Origin: Acanthornis magna
Taxonomy: Eukaryota > Chordata > Aves > Passeriformes > Acanthizidae
Assembly: GCA_036785705.1 (NCBI GenBank)
Contig: JAWUZG010000332.1
Span: 4,402,001 to 4,466,000, forward strand
Direction of reading: 5' to 3'
Length of the DNA stretch: 64,000 bases
Shown here one piece after another: positions 11,244 to 23,708 of the stretch. Below the pieces are notes generated by a model. That model was given only the letters and a program-made list of their open reading frames with translations, was not told where the DNA came from and made no database searches. Numbering within the stretch: the first letter of the stretch is position 1; each line of letters begins with the position of its first letter. Made by a program: the position numbers and the translations under genes.

Positions 11244-13700
11244 ATGGCGGTGAGGCGGCGGCAGAGGCGCGGGCCGGGCGGCGGGCGAGCGCTGCTGGCC
11301 GCGGTGCTGCTGTGCGTGTGCTGCCGGGCGGCGGCGGAGCGGGTCCGCTACACCATCGCCGAGGAGCTGGCCAGAGGCTCGCTCGTGGGGCCGCTGGCGC
11401 GGGACCTGGGGCTCAGCGCCGACGAGCTGCCGGCGCGCAAGCTGAGGCTGAGTGAGGAGAAGCAATACTTCACGGTGAGCGAGGAAAACGGGAACCTGTA
11501 CGTGAACGAGAGGCTGGACCGGGAGGAGATGTGCGGCAAGTCGGCGACCTGTTCCGTCAGCTTCGAGGCGCTGGTGCACAACCCGCTGAACATTTTCCAC
11601 GTCGAAGTGGCCATCGAGGATGTGAACGACAACTCCCCGGCCTTCAGCAAGGCTACTCTGGACCTCGAAATCGGTGAATGGACGCTCCCCGGTGCTCGGT
11701 TTCCTTTAGAGGTGGCCCGAGATCACGATGTGGGCAGCAACTCGCTGCTGACTTACCAGCTCACCAACATTCCATCCTTCTCTCTTGCCGTGAATGAGAA
11801 CCCAGGTGGGAAAAGACAGCCAGAATTAGTGTTGGAGGAAGCGTTGGACCGGGAGAAGCAGAACTCTTTTGATTTGGTGCTGACTGCAGTGGATGGCGGG
11901 GATCCCACGCGGTCCGGGACTGTCCAAATCCGCATCAACGTGACTGACGCAAATGATAACTCACCCGTATTCAGTAGAAGAGTATATGAGGCACGAGTGG
12001 CAGAGAATCTGCCGGCGGGGTCGCTGGTGCTGCGGGTAGTGGCCATGGATGCGGACGCGGGCTCCAACGGCCGAGTCTCCTACTCTTTCGGCAACGTCCC
12101 AGAAGAAGTCTGTGCCTTGTTCGATGTCGACAGCGACAGCGGCGAGGTCACAACAGTTGGTGCTCTCGATTTCGAGGAGAAGAGTAAATACAGCTTTGAT
12201 CTGGAGGCGAGGGACGGCGGCGGGCTCACCAGTCACTGCGAAGTAGAGATAGACATCATGGACATGAATGATAACTCGCCCGAGATCACGGTTCTGTCCG
12301 TCTCCAGCCCAATGCCCGAGGACGCGCCGGTCGGCACCGTGGTGGCCCTGCTGAAAGTGCGGGACAGAGACTCCGGCGAGAACGGTCAGGTGTCGTGCGA
12401 GCTGTCGGGCGAGGCGCCGCTGTCTATCGTGGCGTCGTCGGGCGGCTCGTACAAGGTGGTGACGGCGAGCGCGCTGGACCGCGAGCAGGCGTCCGAGCAC
12501 CGCGTGACGGTGGTGGCTCGGGACGGGGGCAGGCCGGCGCAGTCGAGCCGCACGGAGCTGGTGCTGGAGGTGTCGGACGTGAACGACAACGCGCCGGTGT
12601 TCGAGGAGGCGGCGTACAGCGCCTACGTGGCGGAGAACAACGCGGCGGGCGCGCTGGTGCTGCGCGTGCAGGCGCGGGACGCGGACGCGGGCGCCAACGG
12701 GCGCGTGAGCTACTGGCTGGCGGGCGGCAGCGCGGGCGCGGCGGGCGCGGCGCCGCTCGTGTCGGTGGAGGCGCGGAGCGGCGCGCTCTACGCGCAGCGC
12801 TCCTTCGACTACGAGCAGTGCCGCGAGTTCGCCGTGGAGGTGCGGGCGCAGGACGGCGGCGCGCCGGCGCGCAGCTCCACGGCCACGGTGCGCGTCTTCG
12901 TGCTGGACCGCAACGACAACGCGCCCCGGGTGCTCTGGCCGGCGGCGCCGGGACCGGGTGCTGTGGCCGCGGGATCGGCCCCGACGCCGTTCGAGGTGGT
13001 TCCGCGTTCGGCCGAGGCCGGGTACCTGGTGGCCAAGGTGGTGGCGGTGGACGCGGACGCGGGGCGCAACGCGTGGCTGTCGTACGAGCTGGTGCAGGCG
13101 TCGGAGCCGGCGCTGTTCCGCGTGGGGCTGCACAGCGGCGAGGTGCGCACGGCGCGCGCCGTGTCCGAGAGGGACGCGGCCAAGCAGCGCGTGGTGGCCG
13201 TGGTGAAGGACCACGGGCAGCCGGCGCTGTCGGCCACGGCCACGCTGCACGTGGTGCTGGCCGAGAGCTTGCAGGAGGCGCTGCCGGAGCTGAGCGAGCG
13301 GGCGGCAGGCGCCGAGGCGCCGGCGGCCGAGCTGCAGTTCTACCTGGTGCTGGCGCTGGCGCTGCTGTCGGCGCTCTTCCTGCTGAGCGTGGCGCTGGCC
13401 GTGCTGGCGCGCCTGCGCCGGGCCGGGCCGCCCGCCGTGCTGCGCTGCCTGGGCGCGCAGCGCTTCTCGGTGGCCGGCGCCGCCTTCCCGGCCGACTTCT
13501 GCGAGGGCACCTTGCCCTACTCCTACAACCTGTGCGTGGCGGCGCCGGCGCGCGCCGTGCCCGAGGCCGCTTGGCCGCCGCCGCCGCCGGTGCCCATCCT
13601 GTCTGCGGAGGAGCTTCTGGGCGGGGATTGCTGCGAGAAGCCGAGCCCGAGTAGTACCGCCGTTGTGGGAGAGCCGCCCGCCGACCCTGACGCACCCCAG
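11244..13700 (+). CDS. PCDHGB: Protocadherin gamma B-type variable exon (B-w2)
   Basis: Complete PCDHGB-type variable exon of 819 codons for a neuronal homophilic recognition protein. The signal peptide is residues 1-31 ([16 protein letters not shown]) and the mature start is [17 protein letters not shown]1 to EC6 follow with DVNDN, DANDN, DMNDN, DVNDN and DRNDN at the domain ends, a membrane span near 698-723 and a tail with [11 protein letters not shown]. It is four residues shorter than B-w3 because EC1 reads KLRLSEEKQYF, as in B-w4. The ATG is chosen as the first in-frame methionine next to the signal peptide, conserved in all B-type genes; the frame is also open upstream to 10929 but without an ATG. 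The exon ends in phase 0 at CAG|GTCTGTAA. EC2 and EC3 are close to B-w4 and B-w5, whereas EC6 and the tail share silent markers with B-w3. Unspliced reading ends at 13736. Confidence 0.96.
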
Positions 13701-15408
13701 GTCTGTAAATCCGCATGTTGCCGTAGTTTCACTTGAGCATTTCCGAACCGTTGTCCTTTGTTTTCTCTTATTTTTCTTGGATGCTCTGGATGTGTTGTGC
13801 TGCTATGTGCCTGAAAGACGGGGTGATTAATTTGGTCACTCTTTCCTCTACAGGAACGCACTTAGTGCAGGCAATTCTTAATTTTTCTGTGGTAACAGTT
13901 TCATTTTCAAATGAAAGTTTTTGTCTAGAACTCTTACGTTGTGTTACATTGTATTAGTAGTAATGGGGAAGGCGAATCTTTATAGAGGGAGATTCTCTGA
14001 ATCTCTATGATGGATTTGGGAAGAAAAAAGGACTGACACATGGTTTTTGGGCATTTTTCCTTCCTGATCGATTTGTCCTGATATAAGGTGTTTGGATGGT
14101 GGTGGATGACAGGACACAATCCCTTGCGTTAATTCTTCTTTTTTGCTATTATACTCTTAAAGGCAGCATGAGAGCAGGATCACATCATTGGAGAGTGACA
14201 GGTAATCCTCCACTTGTGAAAGACGAGAATGTCGCCCATTCTGTGGGAAATGCTTCTACAGAAATGGTAACAGTAGTGGGAGAGCTGCTGTTAACCGTGT
14301 TTCCCCCCCTGCGAGGTACTTTAATATTTTTGACATTCCTGATCTTTCTTTCATTCACACCTGGAGGTGTAGAATGGGCTCAAGAAAAGGAAAAAAAAAT
14401 AGAGCTAGTTTTCTTTTCCTTTCCTTTTGGAGAAAGAGAGAAAACCTTGTGCTTATTTATATTTTCCTTAGTTTTCTCGGATTTGTTTCAGTAGTTGTTA
14501 GGTCGGTTTTTACATGGATGGACTGGTGAGATCCGGAAAAGTGTTATCAAATGTTAAGGAGACACGCCAAATGATGATTTAAGTAATTAAGTCCGTTTGT
14601 ACATTTATCCATGGTCCACATCGTTTAGGGTGTGCAGCTCTTCTCTTACTGTTCTATACTATTTTGTTGAAAATACATCATGCCGACGTGAATAAAGAAC
14701 AATTAGAATAATACTCTACTAAGAAGCATCAATTCCTTACACCTTGGGTTTGAGAAAATGAAAGCCCTTTCTTGTGGCTACAGAACGACATACTTAAATG
14801 TAAATGTGCATTAACTTGGATTATTGTGCCCAGGTTCACCACAGATACTTCCTGATTCCGGGTTAGCTGTAGTACAGTCAGCAAAGAGTGCTCTCGTGAC
14901 CTACAGTCTGAAATCGGGGTGTGGGAGATAATGATCTTTGAGTAGCCAGGAGTTCTCCTCTTGTCCTCTGTTCCCATGAATAAGGAGACATCCCAGAGCA
15001 CCTGGCAGGTGCCTGAGTAATGACACTTCACGGCAGTTGTAAGGGGCTGTGTGAAACCCCACCTTCTTTCGTCTTTCAATGCCTCTTCTTTGTCAGCCGT
15101 GGTGCAGTAGTTGATTTACACCGCCTCCTGTATGAAGTGAAAAATCTAAAGCAACGTTCCTGACACTTGGGTTAATGAGCCTGATATGTCTGCTACTCCT
15201 GTGGACAGAATTGTGTGTCTTAATATCGCGTTTTGTGTCTCTGAGCCTCTTTTGTTTTGCTATCGTCGTACCAGTCGTTTGAGCAGCACGGCTTCAACTC
15301 GTGTTTTTAGACTAATAGGATAGGAATAAGACTGTTGTAAACCATAAAATCGGACTAAATATTTTAGTTTACCTATACCGCCGGTATCAAATTATATTAT
15401 TTTTGTGA
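13701..15408. other. B-w2 to A-w2 intergenic gap
   Basis: No gene is seen. This stretch is very similar along its length to the B-w3 to A-w3 gap (26490-28160), for example the shared segment with GAGAGTGACAGGTAATCCTC (14190 and 26963). That shows a recent duplication of a unit that included this gap. The ORF at 14096-14494 is shared as sequence but its frame diverges between the two copies, so it is not taken as coding. A short palindrome, ATACCGCCGGTAT, lies at about 15375-15387. Confidence 0.7.
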
Positions 15409-15413
15409 GGTAG

Positions 15414-16067
15414 TGTCTAGGATTAGAGAAATTTTCCTAGGTGGAAAGTGTTCTGAATAAAACACCTCCCCACAGCAAAACTTCCAGCACCCCTCCCCCC
15501 ACAGCAAACAGAATATCTCAGCTGAAAGTGGGATAAAAACTGTTTAATTAACACACCACACAGTGGAAGGGGAAAGGGAAAAAGGGGTCATTAAACCTGA
15601 ATAAACAGCTGATGAACTTTAGTGTCCTTTTCCTCAGGCGTAGCTCCCCCTTTCCGGAGTCCCCAAGGGGCCCGGTGGAGTCCCTCCAGTGGCTCCCTGG
15701 ACGATTCTCGTCCTCTGTCCTCCGGGGCTCCTCAGGTTCTCAGATGAGAAAGCAAGTCGGGGAAAAAGGTCCAGAAAGCAACGAAAAACAATCCCAGGAA
15801 AAAAACAAAAAAAACCCCAAGCAGCAGCCACACCGGTGGCAGCAGCAACCAGCAGCAGCAGCTGACCCCAGGGAAAAAAAAACAAAAACTAGTGTCCCTT
15901 CCTTCTCACTCCCCCGTAGAACAGTCCAGGGAAAAAGTTTTCAAAACATCCCGCGCTGGCAGAGCTTCTCTTGGCTGCAGGACACAGTTAAAGCTACAGA
16001 ACCATATTTCTGGTCAAACATACAAACGATAGGGAATACAAAATATAATTTACGCCACCCCAGGACA
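15414..16067 (-). mobile_element. Solo LTR of an avian endogenous retrovirus (654 bp)
   Basis: The element starts TGTCTAGG and ends CCAGGACA, with TGTC/GACA inverted ends, and is flanked by the 5-bp target-site duplication GGTAG (15409-15413 and 16068-16072). The paralogous gap at about 28166-28175 reads straight through GTGAGGTAGAAAC with no insertion, an empty site. No retroviral coding sequence is present. The - strand orientation is inferred from resemblance of the reverse complement (TGTCCTGGGGTGGCG start) to bird LTRs. The 5-bp duplication would suit an ERVL-type element; the class is inferred. Confidence 0.85.
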
Positions 16068-16090
16068 GGTAGAAACCTCGCTCACGAGAT

Positions 16091-16162
16091 ACCTCTGCTT
16101 TTCTCCCGCTCTTGAGCAGTCCAAGCATAAAAGAAGAAATCCGCGGGAGAAAAGCAGGAGGT
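16091..16162. repeat. Inverted repeat upstream of the A-w2 promoter
   Basis: The arms CTGCTTTTCTCCCGC (16095-16109) and GCGGGAGAAAAGCAG (16143-16157) are perfect 15-bp inverted copies with a 33-bp spacer. They extend outward to about 19-20 bp with one unpaired base (ACCT left, GAGGT right). The spacer holds a TATA-like CATAAAAG (16126-16133). The same structure precedes A-w3, with a shorter version before A-w5. It lies about 50 bp before the CGCT-box pair. Confidence 0.85.
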
Positions 16163-16204
16163 GTCTGCGGCGAATGTCTCGTTCCCGCCCAGCTGCTCGG
16201 GGGA

Positions 16205-16320
16205 AAGGCAGCGCTCGGCAGCGCTCGGTGCCTGCAGTGCCGGGAGGAGGCTGCGGGCGCCGCTGTTGACCGAGAGGAGCGAGAGGAAGATCGGAGCGCT
16301 GCAGTCAGCCCCGCCCGCTG
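16205..16320 (+). promoter_or_regulatory. Candidate promoter of A-w2 with twin CGCT boxes
   Basis: Two tandem 10-bp units, each GCGCTCGGNN, put CGCT cores at 16212-16215 and 16222-16225. The A-type block GGAGGAGGCTGCGGGCGCCG follows. It lies about 300 bp before the ATG. The role as the conserved promoter element is inferred from the family. Confidence 0.65.
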
Positions 16321-16518
16321 CGGACAGGCTCCTCCGCTCACGCCGTATTAGGCACAGCGACCAAGCGGTCTGCAATCGTCCCCGCGGTGGGGAGCCGTGC
16401 TGCGGAGAGGCAGTGGTGCTGGAAAGAGGCGAGCGGAGAAGGAGCGGAAGCGGGATCGGTGGAGTGACCGGCAACGACAGGCAGGCTGTATTGCAGTGCC
16501 AGCGGTGCCGCGGCGGAG

Positions 16519-18987
16519 ATGAGCGCGGCGCAGAGGCGATGGGGTCGGCGGCAGCGAGCTCTGCTCTGGGCCGTCCTGCTGACGGCGTGGGAGGCGGCGT
16601 GGGGTCAGCTGCGCTACTCGCTGCCCGAGGAGATGCCCAAGGGCTCGTTCGTGGGCGACGTGGCCAAGGACCTGGGGCTGCAGCTGCCCGTGCTCCGAGA
16701 TCGAGGCGTCCACGTTGTAGAAAGAGGTAGGACTTCATACTTCTCTCTGCACGGGAAGACGGGACATTTAGTGACGGCGGAGAGGATCGACAGAGAGCAG
16801 CTTTGCCGGCTGGTGGAGAAATGCGTGCTGCGCTGTGAGCTGATAGTGGAAGGGGAAATGCAGGTTTACGGAATCGAAGTAGAAATCACGGACATTAATG
16901 ACAACGTACCCAGCTTTCGACAGGGAGAAATTGAACTGAGAATGAGCGAGACGACAGCCCTCGGTGCAGAGTTTCCACTTGCCAGGGCTCACGACCCGGA
17001 CTCGGGCCGGAATTCCCTTCAGAGCTACGAGCTGAGCGGCGACGAGCACTTCTCGCTGGCCGTGCAGGCGGGCCCCGGCGGCGATCAGCGTCCCGAGCTG
17101 GTGCTGGCGAAGGCGCTGGACCGGGAGGAGGCGGCGTTTCACGAGCTGGTGCTGAGGGCGAGTGACGGCGGCGATCCGGCGCTGACGGGCACGGCTCGGA
17201 TTCGCGTGACGGTGCTGGACGCGAACGACAACGCTCCCGTGTTCAGCCAGTCGGAGTACACGGTGCGTGTGCCCGAGGACGTGCCCGTGGGCTCCACCCT
17301 CGTTACTGTCTCGGCCACAGACGCAGACGACGGTCTGAACGGGCTTGTGAAGTACTCTGTGAAGAAAGAGACAGACATGGCATCAGATATTTTCCATCTG
17401 GATTCTGAGACCGGACAAATCAAGCTGTTGAGGATCCTGGATTTCGAGGAAGGCGATTTGTACAAATTGGAGGTGCAGGCACATGATAGTGGGGCTCTTT
17501 TCGACACTGCCAAAGTCGCGATCACCGTGACAGACGTCAACGACAATGTGCCTGAACTGATAGTATCATCAAAGGTGAACGAAATCTCGGAGGACGCTCC
17601 GGCAGGGACAGTGGTTGCCCTGCTGCACGTACAGGACCGCGACACGGGGGCGAATGGCGAGGTACGCTGCTCCCTCGACGGGGACGTCCCGTTCCGGCTG
17701 GAAAAGTCCTATGAGGATTACTACCGTGTGGTGACAGCGAGAGAACTGGATCGTGAGCAGGTGTCGGAGTACAACGTGACGGTGCGGGCGGCCGACGGCG
17801 GGTCGCCGCCGCTGCAGAGCAGCGCCGTGCTGGCGCTGCGGGTGCTGGACGTGAACGACAACGCGCCGGTGTTCGCGCAGGAGCGCTACAGCGCGCGTGT
17901 GGCGGAGAACAACGCGGCGGGCGCGCTGGTGCTGACGGTGCTTGCTAGGGACGCGGACTGGGGGCAGAACGCGCGCGTGCGCTACCGGCTGTCGGAGGGG
18001 CGGGTGCGGGGCGCGCCGCTGTCGTCGTACGTGTCGGTGCAGGCGGAGACGGGCGCGCTGTACGCGCTGCGCTCCTTCGACTACGAGGAGGTGCGCGAGC
18101 TGGAGCTGTGCGTGCGTGCGGAGGACGGCGGCGCGCCGGCGCTGAGCAGCAACGTGTCGGTGCGGCTGCTGATCGTGGACGAGAACGACAACGCGCCGCA
18201 GGTGCTCTACCCGCCGCTGGCGCCGCCGGCGGGGGCGAGGTCGTTCCCGGGCGCGGTGTGGTCGGGCGTGGAGCTGGCGCCGCGCTCGTCGGAGCCCGGC
18301 GCGCTGGTGGCCAAGGTGGTGGCGGTGGACGCGGACGCGGGTCAGAACGCGTGGCTGTCGTACGAGCTGGCCAAGGCGACGGAGCCGGGGCTGTTCCGCG
18401 TGGGGCTGCACAGCGGCGAGGTGCGCACGGCGCGCTTCCCGCTGGCCCGCGACGCGGCGCGCCAGAGCCTGGTGGTGGTGGTGAAGGACCACGGGCGGCC
18501 GGCGCTGTCGGCCACGGCCACGCTCACCGTGGTGCTGGCCGAGAGCGTGGCCGAGCTGCTGGCCGAGCTGGGCAGCGCGGCCGACGCGGCGGCGCCGGGC
18601 GAGCCGGCCGGCAGCCTGACGCGCTGGCTCGTGCTGGCCGTGGCCGCCGTGTCGTGCCTCTTCCTCGCCTTCCTGCTGCTGCTGCTGGCGCTGCGCCTGC
18701 GCCGCTGGCGCCGGCAGCAGCTGCTGGCGGCGGCGAGCAGCGGCGCCTTGCGCGGCGTGCCGGTCTCGCACTTCGTGGGCATCGACGGCGTGCGCGCCTT
18801 CCTGCAGTCCTACTCGCACGAGGTGTCGCTCACGGCCGACTCGCGCAAGAGCCAGCTGCGCTTCTCGGGCGCCAGCTGCTGCGACACCCTGCCGGTCCCG
18901 GCCCGGCCACCTCCCGACGAGCCCGCGCCGCTGCTTGCGCAAGAGGATATTGCCGGCGCTCCACCCGCGGATGCAGCCGCTCTCCCG
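16519..18987 (+). CDS. PCDHGA: Protocadherin gamma A-type variable exon (A-w2)
   Basis: Complete PCDHGA-type exon of 823 codons: signal peptide 1-29, EC1-EC6 in the same positions as A-w1, membrane span about 703-727, tail with SHFVGIDGVRAFLQSYSHE. It encodes a neuronal surface recognition protein. DxNDN calcium motifs close EC1 to EC5. EC1 differs from A-w1 and is nearly the same as A-w3 (VERGRT, RLVEKC, EMQVYGIEVEI). EC3 carries KKETDMASDIFHLD and EC4 LEKSYEDYYRVVTA, again as in A-w3. The tail end (LLAQEDIAGAPP) matches A-w1 instead. From about residue 404 the sequence is nearly identical to all other A-type genes. The exon ends in phase 0 at CCG|GTGAGT, and the frame meets a stop five codons later. 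The ATG follows the subfamily pattern (MSAAQRRWGRRQRALLWAV). Confidence 0.96.
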
Positions 18988-21900
18988 GTGAGTTCCTCGT
19001 ACTAATTTTTCCCTTATTTTTTCTTCTCTTGCTTCCCTACTCTCTGTAGTGGTCTTCTGTGTGCTACACAGCGATGTTTGGTGACAAGGAAGGCAGAGTT
19101 TCATTCAGCGATGTGCTGATCTCGGGGGCTTCTTATTGCGGAATGGTGAACGTGGGATCGGGTTTTCACCTTCCGGTTTGTGGGGGATGCCTGATAAGGG
19201 AGACTGCTCTTGGCTGGAGTTGTTACTGTACCAGATGATCGTCACTGATGCAGTATCTCTTGTAGGAACGGTAGTGTTTTATGGCCTTCGTGTTACTTCT
19301 CTGAGATGTGTTTGGCAGACACATATTTCTTCCCTGTTAGTACTGAGCTGTAAAGACACCTATTTGAAGTCTATAGGTTATCCTGGAGCATATTGAAGGG
19401 AAATGGTCTGAGTAATTGGCCATTTGATGCAAACTGCCTTCAAATTAGGAAAATGAAGAAACAACATGCAAGTTTTGAGAGGTATGAGATGCAAATAATG
19501 GGCCCAGTGTGTGAAGAGCTGTTTAGGCATACAAGATGTATGTGCCCCTCTATGGTATAAAGCAATGCAATTTTCTCCTTCGCAAGTAAGTGTGGCTTAA
19601 CAGATATTACTGCAGTTCTATCGAGAGCCATGGGGTGTCCCAGCTGTGTGTTTATGGGTTAATGGAATGTATTTAATTAATAGCCTTGTATGTACTGATC
19701 TGAAATGACAAAATGGGAACTTTGCAATAAGGAAACTTATTCCATCTTATTTTCAATACCTAGATTATGTATTTTCTCCAAAAGGCAAAATCCAGACAAG
19801 AGTGATGTGATCTGCAGATGTTATCTTCTTGTCTCATTCTTTGTACTGATCTCAAGCTGGGCCTTGTTTATCTGGTAGTATCTTATCACACCTCTGCATT
19901 TGCCTGGCTGTCCCATACATGCCTTTCATTTTCACATCTCGAAAAGGAAAGACATTCATAGATGTGTTTCCTTAAATTTTTAATGGGAGAAATTGTCTTA
20001 CATCTCACACGCTCATGTTAAGATGTCAAATATTAGCCATGGTAAGTTGTCTCTGCAACTTTTCTTTCAATGGCATACATGTGAAAATTATAGAAATCAG
20101 TGAGAATCATACAAGCTGTAATGAGTTTGAGGAGATTCTTGCAGGTGTAGTGTGTGAGGAAGTCCTGCTGGAGAGAAAACATGTGGTTTTTTAACTTCCA
20201 TGTTTCATTGCTGGACTACATAAAATGAATATGCCCAGATTCTAAACAGCCAAGCTCTGGGTACATCAGTTTGGTTTCCTGTTGCTGGCTGCTCCCTGTG
20301 AATGATAGTTAAACATCTGTTTGTCATGACCAGGTCAAGGTGGGCCTCTGTGTGTCTGAAATGGCAGCTGAAAATGTCACTGGAATTACTGATCTTACTT
20401 GTAAGATCAGTACTCGTGGTGAACAGTCAGGGAGAGACTTGCCCCAGGGAGAGACTGGCCCCTAAGCAGGGAAAGTGGGGGTTCTATGAGCCAGTAGTCC
20501 TGGTGTGCTTTCATGTCATGCCAAGTGCCAAGGCCTGTGCCACTTACACCAAGCGCCCTTTCCCTGTGTCCTGAAAGAGGATGGTAATCCTCTGATGAAT
20601 TTGTCTGCAAGCAACAACAGAAAAGTGCAAGCATGCTTCAGGGCCTTTTGTGTCTAAGATATACTATGGGACACATCCTTTTTCCAGCTATATATTGTTG
20701 TTATGGTTGTGGTGTAGAGCTTTATTTTGGTAGTATGAAGATTTCCTAAGCCTTGACCAAACCTTGCCATGTTATTAATGGCTCTTGCTTCTATGAAGTT
20801 ACTACTGATGTTTTGTTGGTATTGAAATCGGTAGGAATGTAAGGATGGGAGGGTCTAATTTGCCAGGAAGGTCTAGGTTTGGGGGTGGTTATCTGAAGTA
20901 TATGCCAGAAAGTCACTTGTTTTATCCCCTGTCATGTTTGATACAGTTCTTCCCTGTGAGTGGTAGCTCTTGGATGTAGACATAGATTTTGCATTAATGG
21001 TTGCAGAGTGACATATATTCAAAAATGTCCATGTGTTGAAGAAGAACGATGACATCTTGGAGTCAATTCTGATCTGAGTCTTTAACTAAGGAGCATATTG
21101 CTTATGCCTTTTAGAAGATTTTACATTTCTTCAAATACCAGTGATGAGCAGAGTTCATATGTATGGATCTGTTTTGTGATCCTTGTTCTCCATGAGGAGT
21201 TGTGTGGGAAACTTCTTTCAATGGTGTCTGTCTGCACAGGAGACAGACATCTGTTGTATGATGTTTGAGCATGCTGAAGCACTTTGTCTGCACAGAGACA
21301 GGGCAGGTGGAATAGTTGCTGTCATGTATTTTGAAATATCTAAAGGGCTGGTGTAAATATTCAGTTTGCCCTAGTTCTTACAGGGATCCCATTGTTGTGG
21401 TTCTGTGCATTTTTCTTTTCTTTTTCTCCAAAGAAATTGCTTGGAGGGCCTTACCTCTAGATTCTAGATACATTTCTTGTGTGCCCGTTACAGCCGACAC
21501 ACCTTAGGCCTTTAAACTTAGGCCTTCAATTTTGTGGGGGATGAGCAGGCCACATAATAGAAAAGCTGATGAGAGCTCTTGACTGCTTAATAAAATAAAG
21601 TGACACTTGTAGTCCAGAAAAGACTTCAGGGTCACACGTCCAGCCTGAGACTTCAGTGGGTTCCAGGTCTCTCAGGGATGAATTTCCATGCCCACTGTGA
21701 AGACTGACATGTCCTCCTAGTGAGTTTCTCCAGGAGCACTCCTAGTGCATTCTTGCATTGCTTGTCTGGTTTTTCTTGTCTTGACATGTTATTCCAGCTG
21801 ATGTGGGACAAGGACATGTGGAAGAGGTATATTTCTGCTCTAATTTTGTCATGTGTTACCAGATGTAGAGATGGCCTTAAGAGAAGTCACATCTTTGTGG

Positions 21901-23600
21901 ATAAGTGCATGTGATAAAAGAGGGGAAACAAATAGCTTGATAGAGAGTTCATAGAAGTGGTAATTACATTTTCCACCTTGGATCTTAATTCAGGCTTTTT
22001 TTTTCCTGGAAAGCCATGGTTCGTGTTTCCCACTTGTGAGCGCTGTTTCGCAACAAATACCAAATTCTGTTGAGAACCAAATGAAGACAGAACATTGTGT
22101 GTGAGGCAAAGGAAACAGAAGCTAAAACTGAGACTCCCCTAAGTACTTATAGACAGATCAAGGCCTTTGACAAGGCATTTACACTTGCAGCTTCATAGTC
22201 ATAGGAGATTAACAGATCGTAAAGTAGAAAAATTCATAGGAACTTATACATTTTCAGAAATGAACCCCAATACTAGATGAAACTAAGCCTTTAGGGTCTT
22301 GCTTTTGGGTTTAGAGTTCAGTGATTTCTAGGTCTTCTGTGAAGTGAATTTTAAAGACAGAGACGTGGCAAAAAACCTGCACATTGCAGATGTCCAGTAT
22401 ATACCTCATTTGGGTCAGTTGGAGCTATTGGGTTTTTTATTAGAAACACTCAGAAATTAGGGAGAGAGCCTTGTGGAGAGCACTTAAACACAGCCCTACC
22501 CCTTGCTTAATGCAAGTGGGTAGCTGCAAAGTGCTTCTGGCCAATTCCACTTCCCTGGGGATTCTTCTTATGTCTCTGAGGACTACACAACTGCGTGTCC
22601 CTCTGTGTGATCTCCTGCACTGCACAGGCCTTGATGTGTCACAGTAGGGAATGATTGGCTCCGTGATGGCAGTGGGAGCTATTTGGTTTGGCTTCCATGG
22701 TTTAGGAAGTGCTAAGGATTTCTGTTGTTCTGCTGCCTAGTAAAGTCATTGAGTCCAGTGAGAAAGACCTAGAAGCCCATTGAAAATCCTGCAGCTTGTC
22801 TAGCTTTCACCTTGTGGCCTGAGTGAGTTTCCAGGTGCTCTGGGGAAGAGTTTTTAAGGCAGCATTGTTGTAAAACACTGGAAAATCACAACACTGAAGT
22901 ATGTCCCCAATGAAATCAGATGGAGGTTGGGGATTTGTGTATTAATCATCAGAATTAATTGGAAATTGTTCAGCTGATTTTGCACATAATGGGACTTCAG
23001 TCTAGAGGTTCCAAAAATCAAAACAACTGAAACAAGGAACCAATTATTGTAGCAGGCCTTATTTTTAAGTTTCCACCAAAAACACAGAACGTTTTCTGGA
23101 TGGAAGAAGAGAGTAAGCTAGTGTAAGGAGTGTAAGATGAACACAGGGCAAAGAGTCCACACTGCTTTGCACTCTCTTTTTCTCTGCCAGATATGTATAT
23201 AAAGGGCCATGTATGTGAGTATAAGTCCTCTGCCTCTAGGCTTCCTGTTTTTCTACAGTGTTAATCACTGTGAAAATGTCCTTCTTTATACCCTTTTCTC
23301 ACGGGTGGTGGGCAAACAATATCTCTGGTAGCAGTGGAAAAAATTTGTAAATCATCTTAGGAACCTTATTTTCAGATTTTGGCTTCAATTCACTAATTGT
23401 ACATGAGGGAACCAATTTATTTCTTTGGAACACATTGCCTTCCTGATTTTCATGCCATTTCAAATAAGAGGACGCAAAAGTCTTTGATTAGGTGTAACAA
23501 TTCTTTCCTTGTCTGTTGCGGCTACAAACAAATGAATCGGTATTAGACAGATGTTGCTGGTGTAAGCATTGGGTTTCCTATTTATCGTTAAGCAATTGCT
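18988..23600. other. A-w2 to B-w3 intergenic gap
   Basis: No gene is seen. The gap is AT-rich and paralogous in long patches to the A-w3/B-w4 and A-w4/B-w5 gaps. Examples are 20510-20620 against 32650-32770, 21030-21310 against 33470-33720 and 46560-46830, and 22440-22640 against 49340-49640. It lacks the CR1 seen in the A-w1/B-w2 gap and lacks the solo LTRs seen in the two sister gaps, so it supplies their empty sites. The short ORFs are not conserved. Confidence 0.65.
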
Positions 23601-23708
23601 TCTGTGCTTGCTGATTGCAATCGAGGAGAGACCCCGGAGCGGTGCAGCGCTGAGCGCCGCCCAAAGCCGGGCCCCCTTGAGCGCGGCCATCCGGCGGCTG
23701 CAGTGGCG
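23600..23708 (+). promoter_or_regulatory. Candidate promoter of B-w3 with single CGCT box
   Basis: GCTTGCTGAT (23606-23615) lies 42 bp before a CGCT core (23648-23651) in GGTGCAGCGCTGAGCGCC. Relative to B-w2 there is one base fewer before GGTGCAG and a C-to-G change after the box. A near-identical B-type leader follows with an AGC tract at about 23837-23858. The frame stays open through the leader but without an upstream in-frame ATG. Confidence 0.6.

Noticed and set aside
14096..14494. ORF in the B-w2/A-w2 gap with a similar ORF at 26869-27267
   Set aside because: The two DNA stretches are paralogous, but the translations diverge through frame-changing indels and there is no recognisable domain; the similarity is explained by gap duplication.
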